Shown here one piece after another: positions 1-10,290 of a stretch of 64,000 nucleotides of DNA (within the stretch, counting starts at the first letter, position 1; each line of letters begins with the position of its first letter). The position numbers and the translations under genes were made by a program. Below the pieces are notes generated by a model. That model was given only the letters and a program-made list of their open reading frames with translations. It had not been told where the DNA came from and ran no database searches. Origin of the DNA: Talinum fruticosum (Eukaryota; Streptophyta; Magnoliopsida; Caryophyllales; Talinaceae); the NCBI GenBank assembly GCA_021018815.1, contig JAITYX010000026.1:4650001-4714000 (forward strand). Direction: 5' to 3'.

Positions 1-5
1 AGCAA

Positions 6-1862
6 TGAAAGTGCATTTCGTTAAATGTTTATGAGTTCGTTGCTTAAATGCAAGTATTTCGAGTTCCCATCCAATATGATTTCGTGCTCAGCATTGTCAT
101 TCAAATCAATTCATTTCATTAATAACTTTTGTGTATACTGGACTGATGTCTTCTCTTGCTCTGTGATCTATGAAATATCAAGTCTCTTTTCAGAGCAAGT
201 TTACAAAATCAAACTTATATCACTAACAAAGTTTCTGTCTAAGTATGGAATGTCTTTCATCAAAAAGGGGAGATTGAAGACTCGGACTTTACACCTCTCT
301 TTTCCGAGTTCTATCAAGGGAATCAGGTATAAGTTTTTCTTACTCATAATGTTTTGATTCCACATTATTCCCTGTGCCTTATAAACTTTTCTGAGTGATA
401 TAGTATTTTCTCTAACTGTTATAGAGATTATTTCATGTATTTATGCATGACTCGCGTGATTCGAAAGCATATCCGCACTCAGTATGTTACACTTAGTTCC
501 GAGTCACTCATCACTTAGAATTATCGCATATTCAAACGCCGGTATTCGTATAACCGAACTCGGGATTGACTTCATATTACAGGTCTTATTCTGTAAGAGT
601 CGGGGCTTCTAGTTTGAATCATGCTAAGTCTAGATCAAGTTCATTCCCTCCGATATTGTTTATTTAATTTGATTCTCTTTTAGACTTACTCGGATGGAAT
701 TTTGAGTATTATGAATATTAGACTCGGAAAATTCCATTCCTTTTCTAACCCGGATAATTAGTCACTTAATTATCTTAATTATATTATTATCTTTGTCTAA
801 TCTTAGACCAAAGTATTTTATAATTTGACAACCAAATTGATTTACTTTTGTAAGTGATTCAAACGAGGCTATCCTAATTTTGAATTACAAAAGTAACCGG
901 CTTCAAAACGTCAAATCACCAACGAGATAAGGCTTTTTCCACTTCTGCTGTAGCCCCGCACACTCGTGTCGGGGTTGTTTGTTTCCAAAACTAGAAATCT
1001 GCAACACCAAGCTCAACGGTGGTTTCTACATTATTTTTCAAGACACCGCCGGTGGTTTTAGGCACTTCCAAGGAAGTCAAGAGCCGTTTTCTAACGTTCA
1101 TATTTCAACGGATATTTTCCGAGTGACTCGGAAAATCCGTCACAACGGTCATAAAGGAACTTCCAGTCGGAAGATGGACACAATGGCTAAGCTTCTTGGT
1201 CATCTATTAATAGAAGCCAACTGTTAAGACTTGGAGATTGCTCGAACCAATTGTAAAATACATACTTGATCAAAAGTCATTGTATTCATTCTCAATCTTC
1301 TACTTACAACTCCAATTCGTAATTCATTATATTCTAAGTTGTAAGGTCTTGTACTCGATTACAAACTCTCTTCTTACTCTCTAAGTAAGGTCCCTTGACT
1401 GAGCTTTAAAGGTTAACTAAGCTCGAGTTGTCCCTAGTTGTAAGGGTTATCTCAGCTAGGAAGTACTAGATCGGATAAGAGAATTTCGAGTCTAGGAAAA
1501 ACTTGTAAGGAGTTGTCGAAGGGAGCAACTCAGGTTGAGTCGATCTATTGTATTTTGTGGATTCAAAATAGTGGATTTGACTTCGTGCTTGGATTAGCAC
1601 GGTCCGTGGTTTTCTGCCCCGGGAGGGTTTCCACGTACTTTACGTGTTACCAATTTTCTGAGTACACTCTAGACTCGGATTGCTTACTTGCTCAGCCTAT
1701 TTAGCTTGTATATTATTTACCGATTTCGAGTCGGGTGTTTTCCGAGTTCATCCGTGACTTCAACTCTACTAGGACGACTTTATTCTTTATTCGAAGCAAA
1801 TTTCTTTATCACCCTATTCACCCCCTCTAGGGTGAGTTAATCTCTCCAAGAGCTAACTTTCA
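6..1862 (+). mobile_element. Ty1/copia-type LTR (element W), solo or 3' LTR
   Basis: The segment starts TGAAAGT and ends ACTTTCA, a perfect 7-bp terminal inverted repeat. A TATA-like TATTAATA lies at 1205-1212. The distal part has a run like GTGGTTTTCTGCCCCGGGAG followed by TTTCCACGTA, and later CTATTCACCCCCTCTAG. Both are hallmarks of SIRE-like copia LTRs as I recall them. Immediately right of 1862 is the integrase end of a gypsy element (F1), so W landed in F1. The TSD partner would lie left of the window, so solo and 3' LTR cannot be told apart. The short ORFs inside (for example 979-1227) have no recognisable domain. Boundaries are good; the lineage is inferred. Confidence 0.7.
1205..1212 (+). 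promoter_or_regulatory. TATA-like box in copia LTR W
   Basis: TATTAATA sits two thirds into the LTR, followed by an A/T/C-rich leader. This fits a U3/R boundary shortly downstream. It rests on composition and position only. Confidence 0.4.
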
Positions 1863-2376
1863 TAGAGGGCTAACCGAGAAGCCGAGCATTGAGGCTGCCA
1901 AGTGAGTGCAAGAGGTACAAAAAATGCATGAATGAGTAAGGGAAAAGATTGAGGCATCCAATGCTAATCACAAGAAACAAGCCGATAACGGAAGAATGAA
2001 GAAGGTTTTTCAACCCGGACACTTGGTATGGATACACCTAAGAAAGGAGCGGTTTCCTTCTAAACGGAAAACCAAACTTATGCCAAGAGCCGAAGGGCCT
2101 TTTGAGGTACTATAAAGAATTGGTGACAATGCTTACAAGGTCAACTTGCCCGATATTATGGGGTATCTCGCTAGCTTCAACGTAGCTGATCTATCTCCAT
2201 ACTATGAAGATGCTAATCTTAAGAATTTGAGGGCAAATTCCTCTTTACAAGGGGAGGATGATGGAGAGCTACTAGCTATGCTTCAAGGAGAACCGAGAAT
2301 TGGCAAGTGTGAAGAATGGTCACCTAAACCATCTATTTTAATCCACATGATACAAGGGGAAGTACAGCATGAATGA
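1863..2376 (+). pseudogene. Integrase C-terminal fragment of gypsy element F1, running into its 3' LTR
   Basis: This is the 3' end of a Ty3/gypsy pol gene. Readable pieces include KPSIEAAK, a basic GRMKKVFQPG stretch, LRKERFPSKRKTKLMPRAEG and ASFNVADLSPYYED, the usual post-core integrase module that binds DNA. In-frame stops fall near 1902, 1935 and 2114. The reading frame passes the PPT (2247-2258) and continues into the LTR to a stop at 2374, giving a tail with WSPKPSILIHMIQGE. Everything upstream of this part of integrase is missing because copia LTR W abuts it at 1862. The family call is firm; the fragment cannot be functional. Confidence 0.8.
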
Positions 2377-3238
2377 CACGTGAATTGCATACATTTTTGT
2401 CATTTGAACGTAAATAAAGTTGTCATTATGTCAAGGTCGGTCCAAGGTCCGAATAGTTCATGTTTGAACGCTTAATGAAGCATCAATAGAGGCATTAGCA
2501 ATGAATCTTCAAGCACTACACTTAGTAGGAGGAATCTTGCTAAGTGGACCAATAAGGTCATCGCTTGACGAAGAGGGAAGAAGGAGATTGGACAATCACA
2601 TCCGGCCACTCATCTTAGCTTGGGCAAGGGGTAGCTTAATCTAGGCCTTTAATCATACTTAGCCTTACAAATACCATGTAACCGAGCATGTAATCGGCAC
2701 CTTTGAATATTGAATGAACTTTGAGCTGGATTGCTCTTACCCCTTTAAATCCTCAAATGCTTTATCCAAGTTTGGCAACTTGGTGGTGATCTTTTGAGTC
2801 CATTAATATTGCTAGTGGTGATCTTTTGGTGGTTAATTCCACAAGTCATATCTTACAAAATACGAATCTCCTCTATACCAAATTTCATCCAGCCATTCTT
2901 GGACATGTCAACTTACCCCCTAAAGTTATAGCTCAATCCAAGCTATACTCGGCCGCCTCCTCAAAAACAAACAAAGAACCTCATTCTAAACGGCAGCTCC
3001 AAGCATGTTTGTTTTTACAGACATCGAACATGGTGATCCCATCCTCAGCTCATCCCCCACTTTTTACCAACCCTCATTAACTCGTTCAAGAGTTCCCCCA
3101 AAAATTTCAGCTCCGAATTCATCCATTTACCCCTCCATCTCCCGATCTCCCAAGACCGCGCCTGCAATCCACATTCACGCCGGGACCTCTCTTTGCAATT
3201 TGTCCCTCCTTTTTGTTTTCCACCCTCACTATACATCA
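2259..3238 (+). mobile_element. 3' LTR of gypsy element F1
   Basis: The LTR starts TGATGGAG right after a purine tract (ACAAGGGGAGGA) and ends ACTATACATCA. Internal landmarks shared with the other LTRs are the TGGACCAAT motif, a TACAAATA TATA-like site near 2665, GGCAACTTGGTGGTGATC, and the C-rich U5 with CCCAAGACCGCG. No PBS follows. The next base belongs to a minus-strand pol gene, so F1 was inserted in element D. Confidence 0.85.
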
Positions 3239-4090
3239 CCTTTGGACCTCTTGAGCTTCCTTAGGATTCATCCTATAGGCGGGCTTGCTAAGCAATATGG
3301 CTCCTGGCATAAGGTCTATATGGTGTTGTATGTTTCTTTGTGGGGAAGGCCAAGAGGAATTTCATTGGGAAATACATGGGCAAATTTGGCTAGTAGGGTC
3401 TCGGCTAGGGGATGTAAATTTTGTGGTAAGCTCTCGGTCTCATTTGGAGATAACAGAATAAGCTCTTGTATAGGTCTAAACTTATGTTGGTTTGCCTTGA
3501 GAATTGATTCTCCCAAAGTAAGCAAAAGGTCGGTTTGAGTGGGGATGTTTCATGGCTTTATTTTTGTGAGTTGGCTAGGAGATAGAGGGGTTAAGGTGAT
3601 TTTCTTTCCATCTTTTCGAAGGTGTAAGTGTTCATGAACCCATCATGTAGAACTCTTTTATCAAATACCCAAGGTCTCCCAAGCAACAAATGACAAGCAT
3701 CCATGGGAATAATATCACACCACAACTCATCATGGTAATTCTTGCCAATACTAAATGAAATGAGACATCTAGAATTAACTTGAAGACCTTTAGCTTAGTT
3801 TAGCCATTGAATGTTGTAGGGATGAGGATGGACCGAAGCAATACGTCCAAGCTTCTCCACCATTTTTGAAGCGGCTACGTTGGTGCAACTACCTCCATCC
3901 ACAATGATAGAGCACACCTTGCCATACACCGTGCCTTTAGTGTGGAATATATTCTCATGTTGCTCCTTTTTGGGGTCTTTGAATCCGCTCAAAGCCCTTC
4001 TCAAAACCAATAGTTCCCCTTCATCCGCTTCCTCCATTTCATCCACCAATTATAGCTCTTTTTCGGTCTCCTCTTCCTCCATTAATTGCT
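3239..4090 (-). pseudogene. Protease and PR-RT linker of gypsy element D
   Basis: On the minus strand this reads an acidic spacer (EEADEGELLVLRRALSGF), then CSIIVDGGSCTNVAAS. That is the retroviral-type aspartic protease active-site loop with DGGS in place of the commoner DSG/DTG. It is followed by HPHPYNIQWLN and then a linker with [14 protein letters not shown] leading towards RT. A stop follows IQWLN near 3795, and the protease and linker parts are in different frames. The RT itself is absent: 3239 is the junction with the LTR of F1. The role would have been Gag-Pol maturation. Confidence 0.75.
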
Positions 4091-5094
4091 CTTGAAAGTC
4101 AACCAAAGTTACCACTCTTCGGTTTGGACATTCTAAAGCAATATTTCCTAAACCATGGCATTTAAAATACCTTCGTGGGTTGTGGGGGCTAGGGGTAGGT
4201 TTGGGCAGATTTGGGGTTGATATGGCCGGGGCTGTTTTAGGGAGCTAGAGGTATTTTGTGGGATAGGTTGAGAACTCCCCTTGTAAAAGGGTTGGCTCTT
4301 TTGCGAAAGGTTTTGGGTACTTCTTTTTTGACTAACCGAGACTTCCTTTGTTGCTCAACCTTGTGTGCCAAGTGACACACCTCATCAAAAGTAGAAAAAT
4401 GTTACAATTCTACCACTTGAGCATACCTTGCATCCAATCCTCCAAGATACCTCACAATTGTTTGATCTTCATTCTCTTGAAGGTCACATTTGATGAGCAA
4501 CCTCTCAAACTCACGAGTATATTCCTCCACACTCATATGTCTTTGTCATAGATTATGGAGTTGAGAATAACTATCTTGAACATTAGTTGGGGGCAAGAAA
4601 CGAGCCTTGAGTTTTGATATCATTTTCTCCCAACTTCTAATCTTGGATTTCCTTTCTCTCACACGTTTATGCACCAAGTTCTCCCACCATGTTGAGGCAA
4701 AACCTCTAAGCTTGAGAGCAGCAAGCTTCACCTTCTTCTCCTCAGGTACCTCCTTATAGTCAAATATCCTCTCAACGGTTCTCAGCCAATCTAAAAACTC
4801 ATCCGGATTCAAATGGCCTTCAAACTCCGGGACCTCTACTTTGAAATCATGGGAATGAGTTTTTGTGCGCCTAAAACTCCTCCTTGATCGTCTTTCACTA
4901 CATTCATCCGATGAAGCAAATGGATTGCTTTCTTCATCCCCTTCATTAGAACTTTGGATAGAACGTGGGTGAGGTGAGGTACTTCTCTATTGATCACGCT
5001 TTGCCTTCATGGACTGCCCAAGTTGTTCTCGAAGATACTCATTTTATTTCATCAACATTTCAAACCTTTCTTCCAAGGTCATGCTCGCGCTCAT
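4091..5094 (-). pseudogene. gag of gypsy element D
   Basis: The gag start is at 5094 (MSASMTLEERF). A hydrophilic N-terminus is followed by the capsid-like core with NPDEFLDWLRTVERIFDYK, LRGFASTWWENLVHKR and KLKARFLPPTNVQDSYSQL, then a stop near 4546. Further gag lies in the 4110-4540 stretch. The CCHC zinc knuckle at about 4135-4175 has lost its first Cys (Tyr) and its His (Asn). Gag would form the particle and bind RNA; this copy cannot. The core is closest to plant chromovirus (CRM-like) gag by my reading. Confidence 0.75.
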
Positions 5095-5170
5095 ATTTAA
5101 GAACCGGGATTTTTGTGGGTTTCTAGCTGTTTTTATGGTTAAGAGAGCTACTCACCAGGTGGTCAGAACT

Positions 5171-5184
5171 TGCTCGATACCAAG
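5171..5184 (-). other. Primer binding site of element D
   Basis: The plus strand reads TGCTCGATACCA, the reverse complement of TGGTATCGAGCA. It lies just inside the LTR boundary at 5186 and resembles the 3' end of initiator tRNA-Met. It fixes the element's orientation as minus. Confidence 0.75.
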
Positions 5185-5185
5185 A

Positions 5186-6020
5186 TGATGTACAGCTGCA
5201 ACAATAGGGAGAAGAGGCCAAGGAAAGGGAATAGAGTACATAGAAAGTCACCCAAACAAAATGGTGATTTCTCCGTGCGGTTGTGGGAGAATGGGGAAAT
5301 GGAGGCGTTTTCGATGGAATTTAGATGTGATTTTCGAGGGGAAACTCTTAGGGGAGTTAGGATGATGTGGTCAAAAGTGGGGAGTCGTTCGAGATTGGGG
5401 TCACCTTGAACTACTGGTAAAAAGACTGTCCCGCCTGGTCTTGGAGTCCGAGGATGGTATATACCGATGGCTTAGGAGGAGGGGTCGGGATAAGGCTTGG
5501 ATTGAGCTGAAATTTGGAGGGGACAACCCAACTCACTCAGGAAGGGATGGGTAAAATTTTGGGTGCAGGAGGTTAAGGGTTTGGGAGATATAGGACTTGA
5601 AAATCGGGTAACCGAATAGAGCTAAGTCCACTGAAGGATACAGATTTACCACCTTCAAAGTCTTAGGGAACCGTGGACTTAGCTATGTACAAATTCGCCA
5701 CTAGCAAAGTTCAAGGACTCAAAAGGGCACCATCAAGTATGCCATACTTGGATAAAGCATTTGAGAATTCAAAGGAGAAAAGAGCATTACAAGCTCGGTT
5801 TTCATTCACAATCAAAGTTGGTTCTTACATAGCCAAATACAAGATATTTGTAATGCTTAATGACAATACCATAATCTATGGCTAAAACAAGATCAAAGGC
5901 CTAGATCATGCTATCCCCTTCTCCAAATTAGGATGAGTGGCCGGATTTGAATAGTGAATCAAGGCCAAGCATTCTCTTCCCCTTGGACAAGCTAGCTCCT
6001 CATTGGTTCACCAAGCAAGA
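5186..6020 (-). mobile_element. 5' LTR of element D, truncated in U3
   Basis: The LTR begins TGATGTACAGC (the complement of the LTR 3' end) next to the PBS. It carries the usual landmarks in reverse, including CTTGGATAAAGCATTTGAG and the CATTGGTTCACCAAGCAAGATT region. It then changes within a few bases at about 6020 to plus-strand RT of element E. The last ~300-400 bp (U3 start) are missing. The joint falls in a short stretch, ATTC, close to both parent sequences. Confidence 0.75.
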
Positions 6021-7180
6021 TTCATGAGGATGTGTGTGGACAGTCGTGCTATAAACAAGATCATTATCAAGTATACGCATCCCATACCTAGACTTCAGGA
6101 TATGCTTGATGAGCTCCATGGCTCACAAGTATTCTCCAAGGTGGACTTAAGGAGTGGATATTATCAAATCCGAATCCGAGAAGGGGATGAGTGGAAAACG
6201 ACATTCAAGACCAAGGGGGATTGTATGAGTGGCTTGTGATGCCATTCAAGCTATCTAATGCACCTAGCACTTTCATGAGGCTCATAAACAAAGTGTTTAG
6301 GCCTTTTCTTGGCAAGTTTGTGATGGTATATTTTGATCATATCTTGGTGTATAGCAAGAGTGAAGAAGAGCACCTAAACCACCTCACACAAGTTCTTGAA
6401 CTATTGGAGGAAGAAAAGCTCTATAGCAACCTTCAAAAGTGTACCTTCTTTGCCTCGGAAGTCACTTTTCTTGGATATATTGTTATGGCTCATGGTGTGA
6501 AGGTAGATGAGAGTAAGGTGGAAGCCAAACAATCATGGCCGGTTCCCACAAGCATTCATGATGTGCGGAGTTTTCATGGCTTAGCCTCTTTTTACCGAAG
6601 GTTCATTAAAAACTTTAGCACCATCACAGCCCCCATGACCGTGGTGCTAAAGCGAAGTGCATTCAAGTGGAATGCTAAGGCCCAAGAGGCTTTTGAAACC
6701 ATCAAGCTCAAACTTACTCGAGCACTGTTCTAGCCTTGCCTAGTTTTGACAAGATTTTTGAGGTAGAATGTGATGCTTCGGTAGTAGGCATTGGAGGAGT
6801 TTTCTCTTAAGAAGGGCGGCCTATAGCCTTCTTTAGGGAGAAACTTTGTGATTCAAGGAGGAAATACTTAAACTTATGATAAGGAGTTCTATGCAATTAT
6901 GAGATCTTTGGAGCATTGGAGTCATTACCTTGTGGCCAATGAATTCATTTTACATTCGGATCATGAAGCCTTGAAGTACATCCAAGGGCAGCATAAACTC
7001 AATCCAAGGCATAGAAAATGGGTGAAGTATTTGCAAACTTTCCATTTTACCATTAAGCACAAATCGTGCAAGTTGAACAAAGGGGCGGATGCACTATCAA
7101 GGAGGTATCTCTTGCTATTTCAATTACAAACTCAAGTTCTAGGTTTTGAGCATTTAAAATCCTTGTATTCTAATGATCAA
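6021..7180 (+). pseudogene. Reverse transcriptase and RNase H of gypsy element E
   Basis: RT reads [33 protein letters not shown] and [18 protein letters not shown], then a frameshift near 6215. The active-site motif is YFDH instead of YFDD (around 6331), a lost catalytic Asp. Then come [20 protein letters not shown] and the connection [20 protein letters not shown]. RNase H has a TAA at about 6808 and a frameshift near 6865. It resumes at 6899 with RSLEHWSHYLVANEFILHSD and ends with KGADALSRRY. The 5' third of the element is missing at the junction with D. Confidence 0.8.
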
Positions 7181-8548
7181 GATCTTGGTGAGTTCTTTCA
7201 TGATTGTCAAAAACACCCAAAAGGAGAGTTCCTAGTCCAAGATGGCTATCTTTTCAAGGGCACTCGACTATGCATACCATGTTGTGGCACTAGAGAGTTA
7301 TTGATCCGAGAAGTACACAATGGAGCCTTGGCTGGCCACTTTGGTGTAAACAAAACAAGCAGCATGCTAAGGGAGCATTACTTTTAGCCGAATATGGAAA
7401 GAGATGTGCAAGACATCTTAAAGCGGTGCGCGGTATGTCAAGAATCAAAGAGTCACTAACTCCCGCAAGGACTTTACACTTCTCTCCGAACACCCAACCA
7501 GCCATGGGAGGACGTGAGCATGGACTTTGTTTTGGGATTGCCAATGACACAAAGAAACAAAGACTCTATTCTTGTGGTAGTGGACCATTTTTCTAAAATG
7601 GCTCACCTTGTTCCATGTAATAAAACCAATGATGCAACTCAAGTGGCTGATTTATACTTTAAGGAGATTGTGAGGGTAAATGGTATTCCAAAGTCCATAG
7701 TTTTTATCGGGACAGCAAGTTTCTAAGCCACTTTTGGATTACACTTTGGAAGAAGTTGGGAACCAAGCTTCAATTTAGCACTACTTATCATCCTCAAATG
7801 GATGGGCAAACTGAAGTCACCAACCGAACATTGGGAGTGCTTTTGAGGACTTTGATCAAGACCAATGTGAAGGCTTGGGATCAACTACTTGCTTATGCTG
7901 AATTTGCTTACAATAGGGCTCCAAGTAAGGCCATAGGTGTTAGCCCCTTCAAGGTAGTCTATGGAGTTGAACACCTCACTCCCTAGACTTGACACCGAGA
8001 GGTTTGGAAGGGAAACCCAATGTGGAGGCTGCCAAAAGAGTCCATGAAATCCAAAGCATGCATGAGAAAGTAAAGGCAAAGATTGAGCAAACCAATACCC
8101 CTACAAACAAAGGTTTGACAAGGGCAAAAGGAGGAAGGTTTTCCAGCCTGGAGATCTTGTGTTAGTACACATAAGGAAGGAGCATTTTCCTTCCAAGAGA
8201 AAGAACAAACTAATGCCAAGGGCTGATAGACCATTTGAAGTGTTGGAGAAGATCAAAGAGAACGCCTACAAGGTTGATCTACCCGATGAATATGGAGTGT
8301 CCGCGAGCTTTAATGTGGCTGATTTATCTCCCTATTTTGAGGATGATGCATTAGAGAACTTGAAGGAAAATTCGTCCTTACAAGGAGAGAATGATGGAGG
8401 TTTCCACCCAAGCCAAACTACCAAAGATCATGGGCTATTAACAAAGCTAGAAGAGGAGATAATCTTGAGTGGAGATAAACTTTGGGCACCAAAATCTAGT
8501 ATTCTAGTTCGAGTAATGCAAGCTGAACTAGGGCATGGCGAGCTGTGA
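7181..8548 (+). pseudogene. Integrase of gypsy element E with LTR-encoded tail
   Basis: The zinc-binding region (HNGALAGHFGVNK ... CAVC) is interrupted by a TAG at 7385 where the relatives have TGG (Trp). The catalytic core has [12 protein letters not shown]. The second-Asp loop is damaged by a frameshift at about 7708. [12 protein letters not shown] carries the catalytic Glu. A further frame change lies between 7986 and 8159. The C-terminal module LRKEHFPSKRKNKLMPRAD ... FNVADLSPYFEDD is intact and reads through the PPT into the LTR, ending at 8548 after LWAPKSSILVRVMQAELG. The role would be insertion of the cDNA. This is one of the clearest examples of the LTR-encoded tail. Confidence 0.8.
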
Positions 8549-9317
8549 TAATTGTCATGGAAATAATCAATGCTTAAGAGTTGAAGCAAAATAATCAACA
8601 AAGGGAGGTCCAAAAATGTCTAAAAGCCCAAGCCGAGCGCTTAAGGCACAATCTTTCTGGTTGAGTTCAAAGATGTAAACACCCATGCTCGGTCCATTAA
8701 AATGAGTCATCGAGGCATGGAGCACGTTGCTAGCATATGGAGGATTCTAGAGAAATCCAAGAGCACTACCTCTAGTGGGAAGAATCAAGTGTTGGACCAA
8801 TCGAAGCAAGCTTGCTCAAGGGGAAAGAAAATACTTGGTCGAAAACTACTATTCATTTCGAGCCATATGTTCCTAAAGCTAGCTTGGAGGAGGGGAAAGC
8901 TATAGTATGATCTTGGCCTTTGGTCTTGTACATACACTCTTAGTCTTTAGATTATGCTTAGCTTTAATCTATGAGCATTACAAATATTACTTGTATTCGG
9001 TTATGTAAAACAACTTTGGATATTGAATGAAAACCGAGCAAGTTAATGCTCTTTTCCCTTAAATTCTCAATTGCTATATCTAAGCTTGGCGCGCTTAGTG
9101 GTGCTCGGTTGAGTCCGAATGTCTAGCTAGTGATGTCATCTGTATCTAGCCCTAGTCTTTCGGTGCCTCAAGATTCTTATGGTGGTGTGACTGTATCCAT
9201 AAGGAACTTGATTCTACCCTTGACAAATACGCTTCTAGCACTCACTCCACCCTCCCCTCCTCTCACCCCTTCACAAGCCTTCACTCCTCTCTCGGCTTCT
9301 TACTTAGCTATCCATCA
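8392..9317 (+). mobile_element. 3' LTR of element E
   Basis: It starts TGATGGAGG after the purine tract CAAGGAGAGAA and ends GCTATCCATCA. It is a 926-bp subfamily without the ~177-bp repeats; U5 reads CTCTCTCGGCTTCTTACTTAG. The base after it lies in the integrase gene of another copy (G), so E sits in G. Confidence 0.85.
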
Positions 9318-10234
9318 TAACAAAACAATGAGCATGCTTAGAGAACATTATTTTTCGCCCAACATGGAGAAGGATGTGCAAGACATCTTAAAGTGGTGTG
9401 CGGTGTGCCAAACGGCTAAAAGTCGGTCCCTTCCTCAAGGGTTCTACACCGCTCTTCCTGCACCCAACCAGCCATGGGAAGATGTGAGCCTAGACTTCAT
9501 AATAGGCTTGCCAAGGACTCAAAGGAACAAGGATTCAATTCTGGTTGTGGTAGATTGCTTTTCCAAGATGGCTCATTTCATTCCATGCAACAAGACAAAT
9601 GACGCAACTAATGTGGCTGATTTGTACTTTAAGGAGGTTGTTAGACTCCATGGCATTCCTAAATCCATGGTTTCGGACCGAGACAGCAAGTTCTTAAGCC
9701 ACTTTTGGATCACACTTTGGAAGAAGTTGGGAACTCGGCTATAATTTAGTAGTACTTGTCATCCTCAAATGAATGGACAAACCGAGGTGACAAACCGAAC
9801 GTTGGGAGTGCCTTTGAGGGCTTTGATGAAGACCAACATGAAAGCTTGGGATCAACTTCTTGCTCATCCTGAATTTGCATAAAATGGAACTCTTAGCAAG
9901 GTCATAGGAATGAGTCCCTTCAAGGTAGTCTATGGAGTTGAGCCACTCACTCCTCTAGACTTGACACCGAGAGGCTTGGATGGAAAACCTAGTGTGGAGG
10001 CTGCCAAAAGAGTGCAAGAAATCTAGAATATGCATCAGAAAGTAAGAGCCAAAATTGAGCAAACCAATCTTGCACATAAGCAACGAGTTGACAAGGGAAG
10101 AAAGAAGAAGGTTTCTCTACCGGGAGACCTAGTTTGGGTGCACCTAAGGAAGGAGCACTTTCCTTCCAAGAGGAAGAGCAAGTTGATGCCAAGGGCTGAA
10201 GGACCCTTTGAGGTGCTTGAGAGGATTAATAACG
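9318..10234 (+). pseudogene. Integrase of gypsy element G, first part
   Basis: It begins inside the zinc-binding region ([29 protein letters not shown]). It continues with the core [20 protein letters not shown] and [18 protein letters not shown], giving two catalytic Asp. A TAA at about 9742 and another near 9880 break the frame. The basic C-terminal part is interrupted at 10234 after LERINN by insertion Q1 and resumes at 14387. The left end is cut by element E. Confidence 0.8.
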
Positions 10235-10266
10235 TGATGTATAGCTCTACGCTCCGATACCAAAGT
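10235..10266 (-). repeat. 32-bp PBS-containing tail of Q1
   Basis: In element orientation this is ACTT + TGGTATCGGAGC + GTAGAG + CTATACATCA: a primer binding site followed by a copy of the LTR terminus. The same arrangement occurs at 16440-16501 (twice), 41617-41648, 45389-45420 and 48276-48306. Confidence 0.8.
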
Positions 10267-10290
10267 TGATGTATAGCTGGGGTAGTTGGT

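Noticed and set aside
979..1227. 82-codon ORF near the left edge
   Set aside because: It lies in U3 of a copia-type LTR and shows no domain; I do not support it as a gene.
3005..3538. 177-codon plus-strand ORF
   Set aside because: It spans an LTR end and antisense pol sequence across an insertion junction at 3238; a chance fusion.
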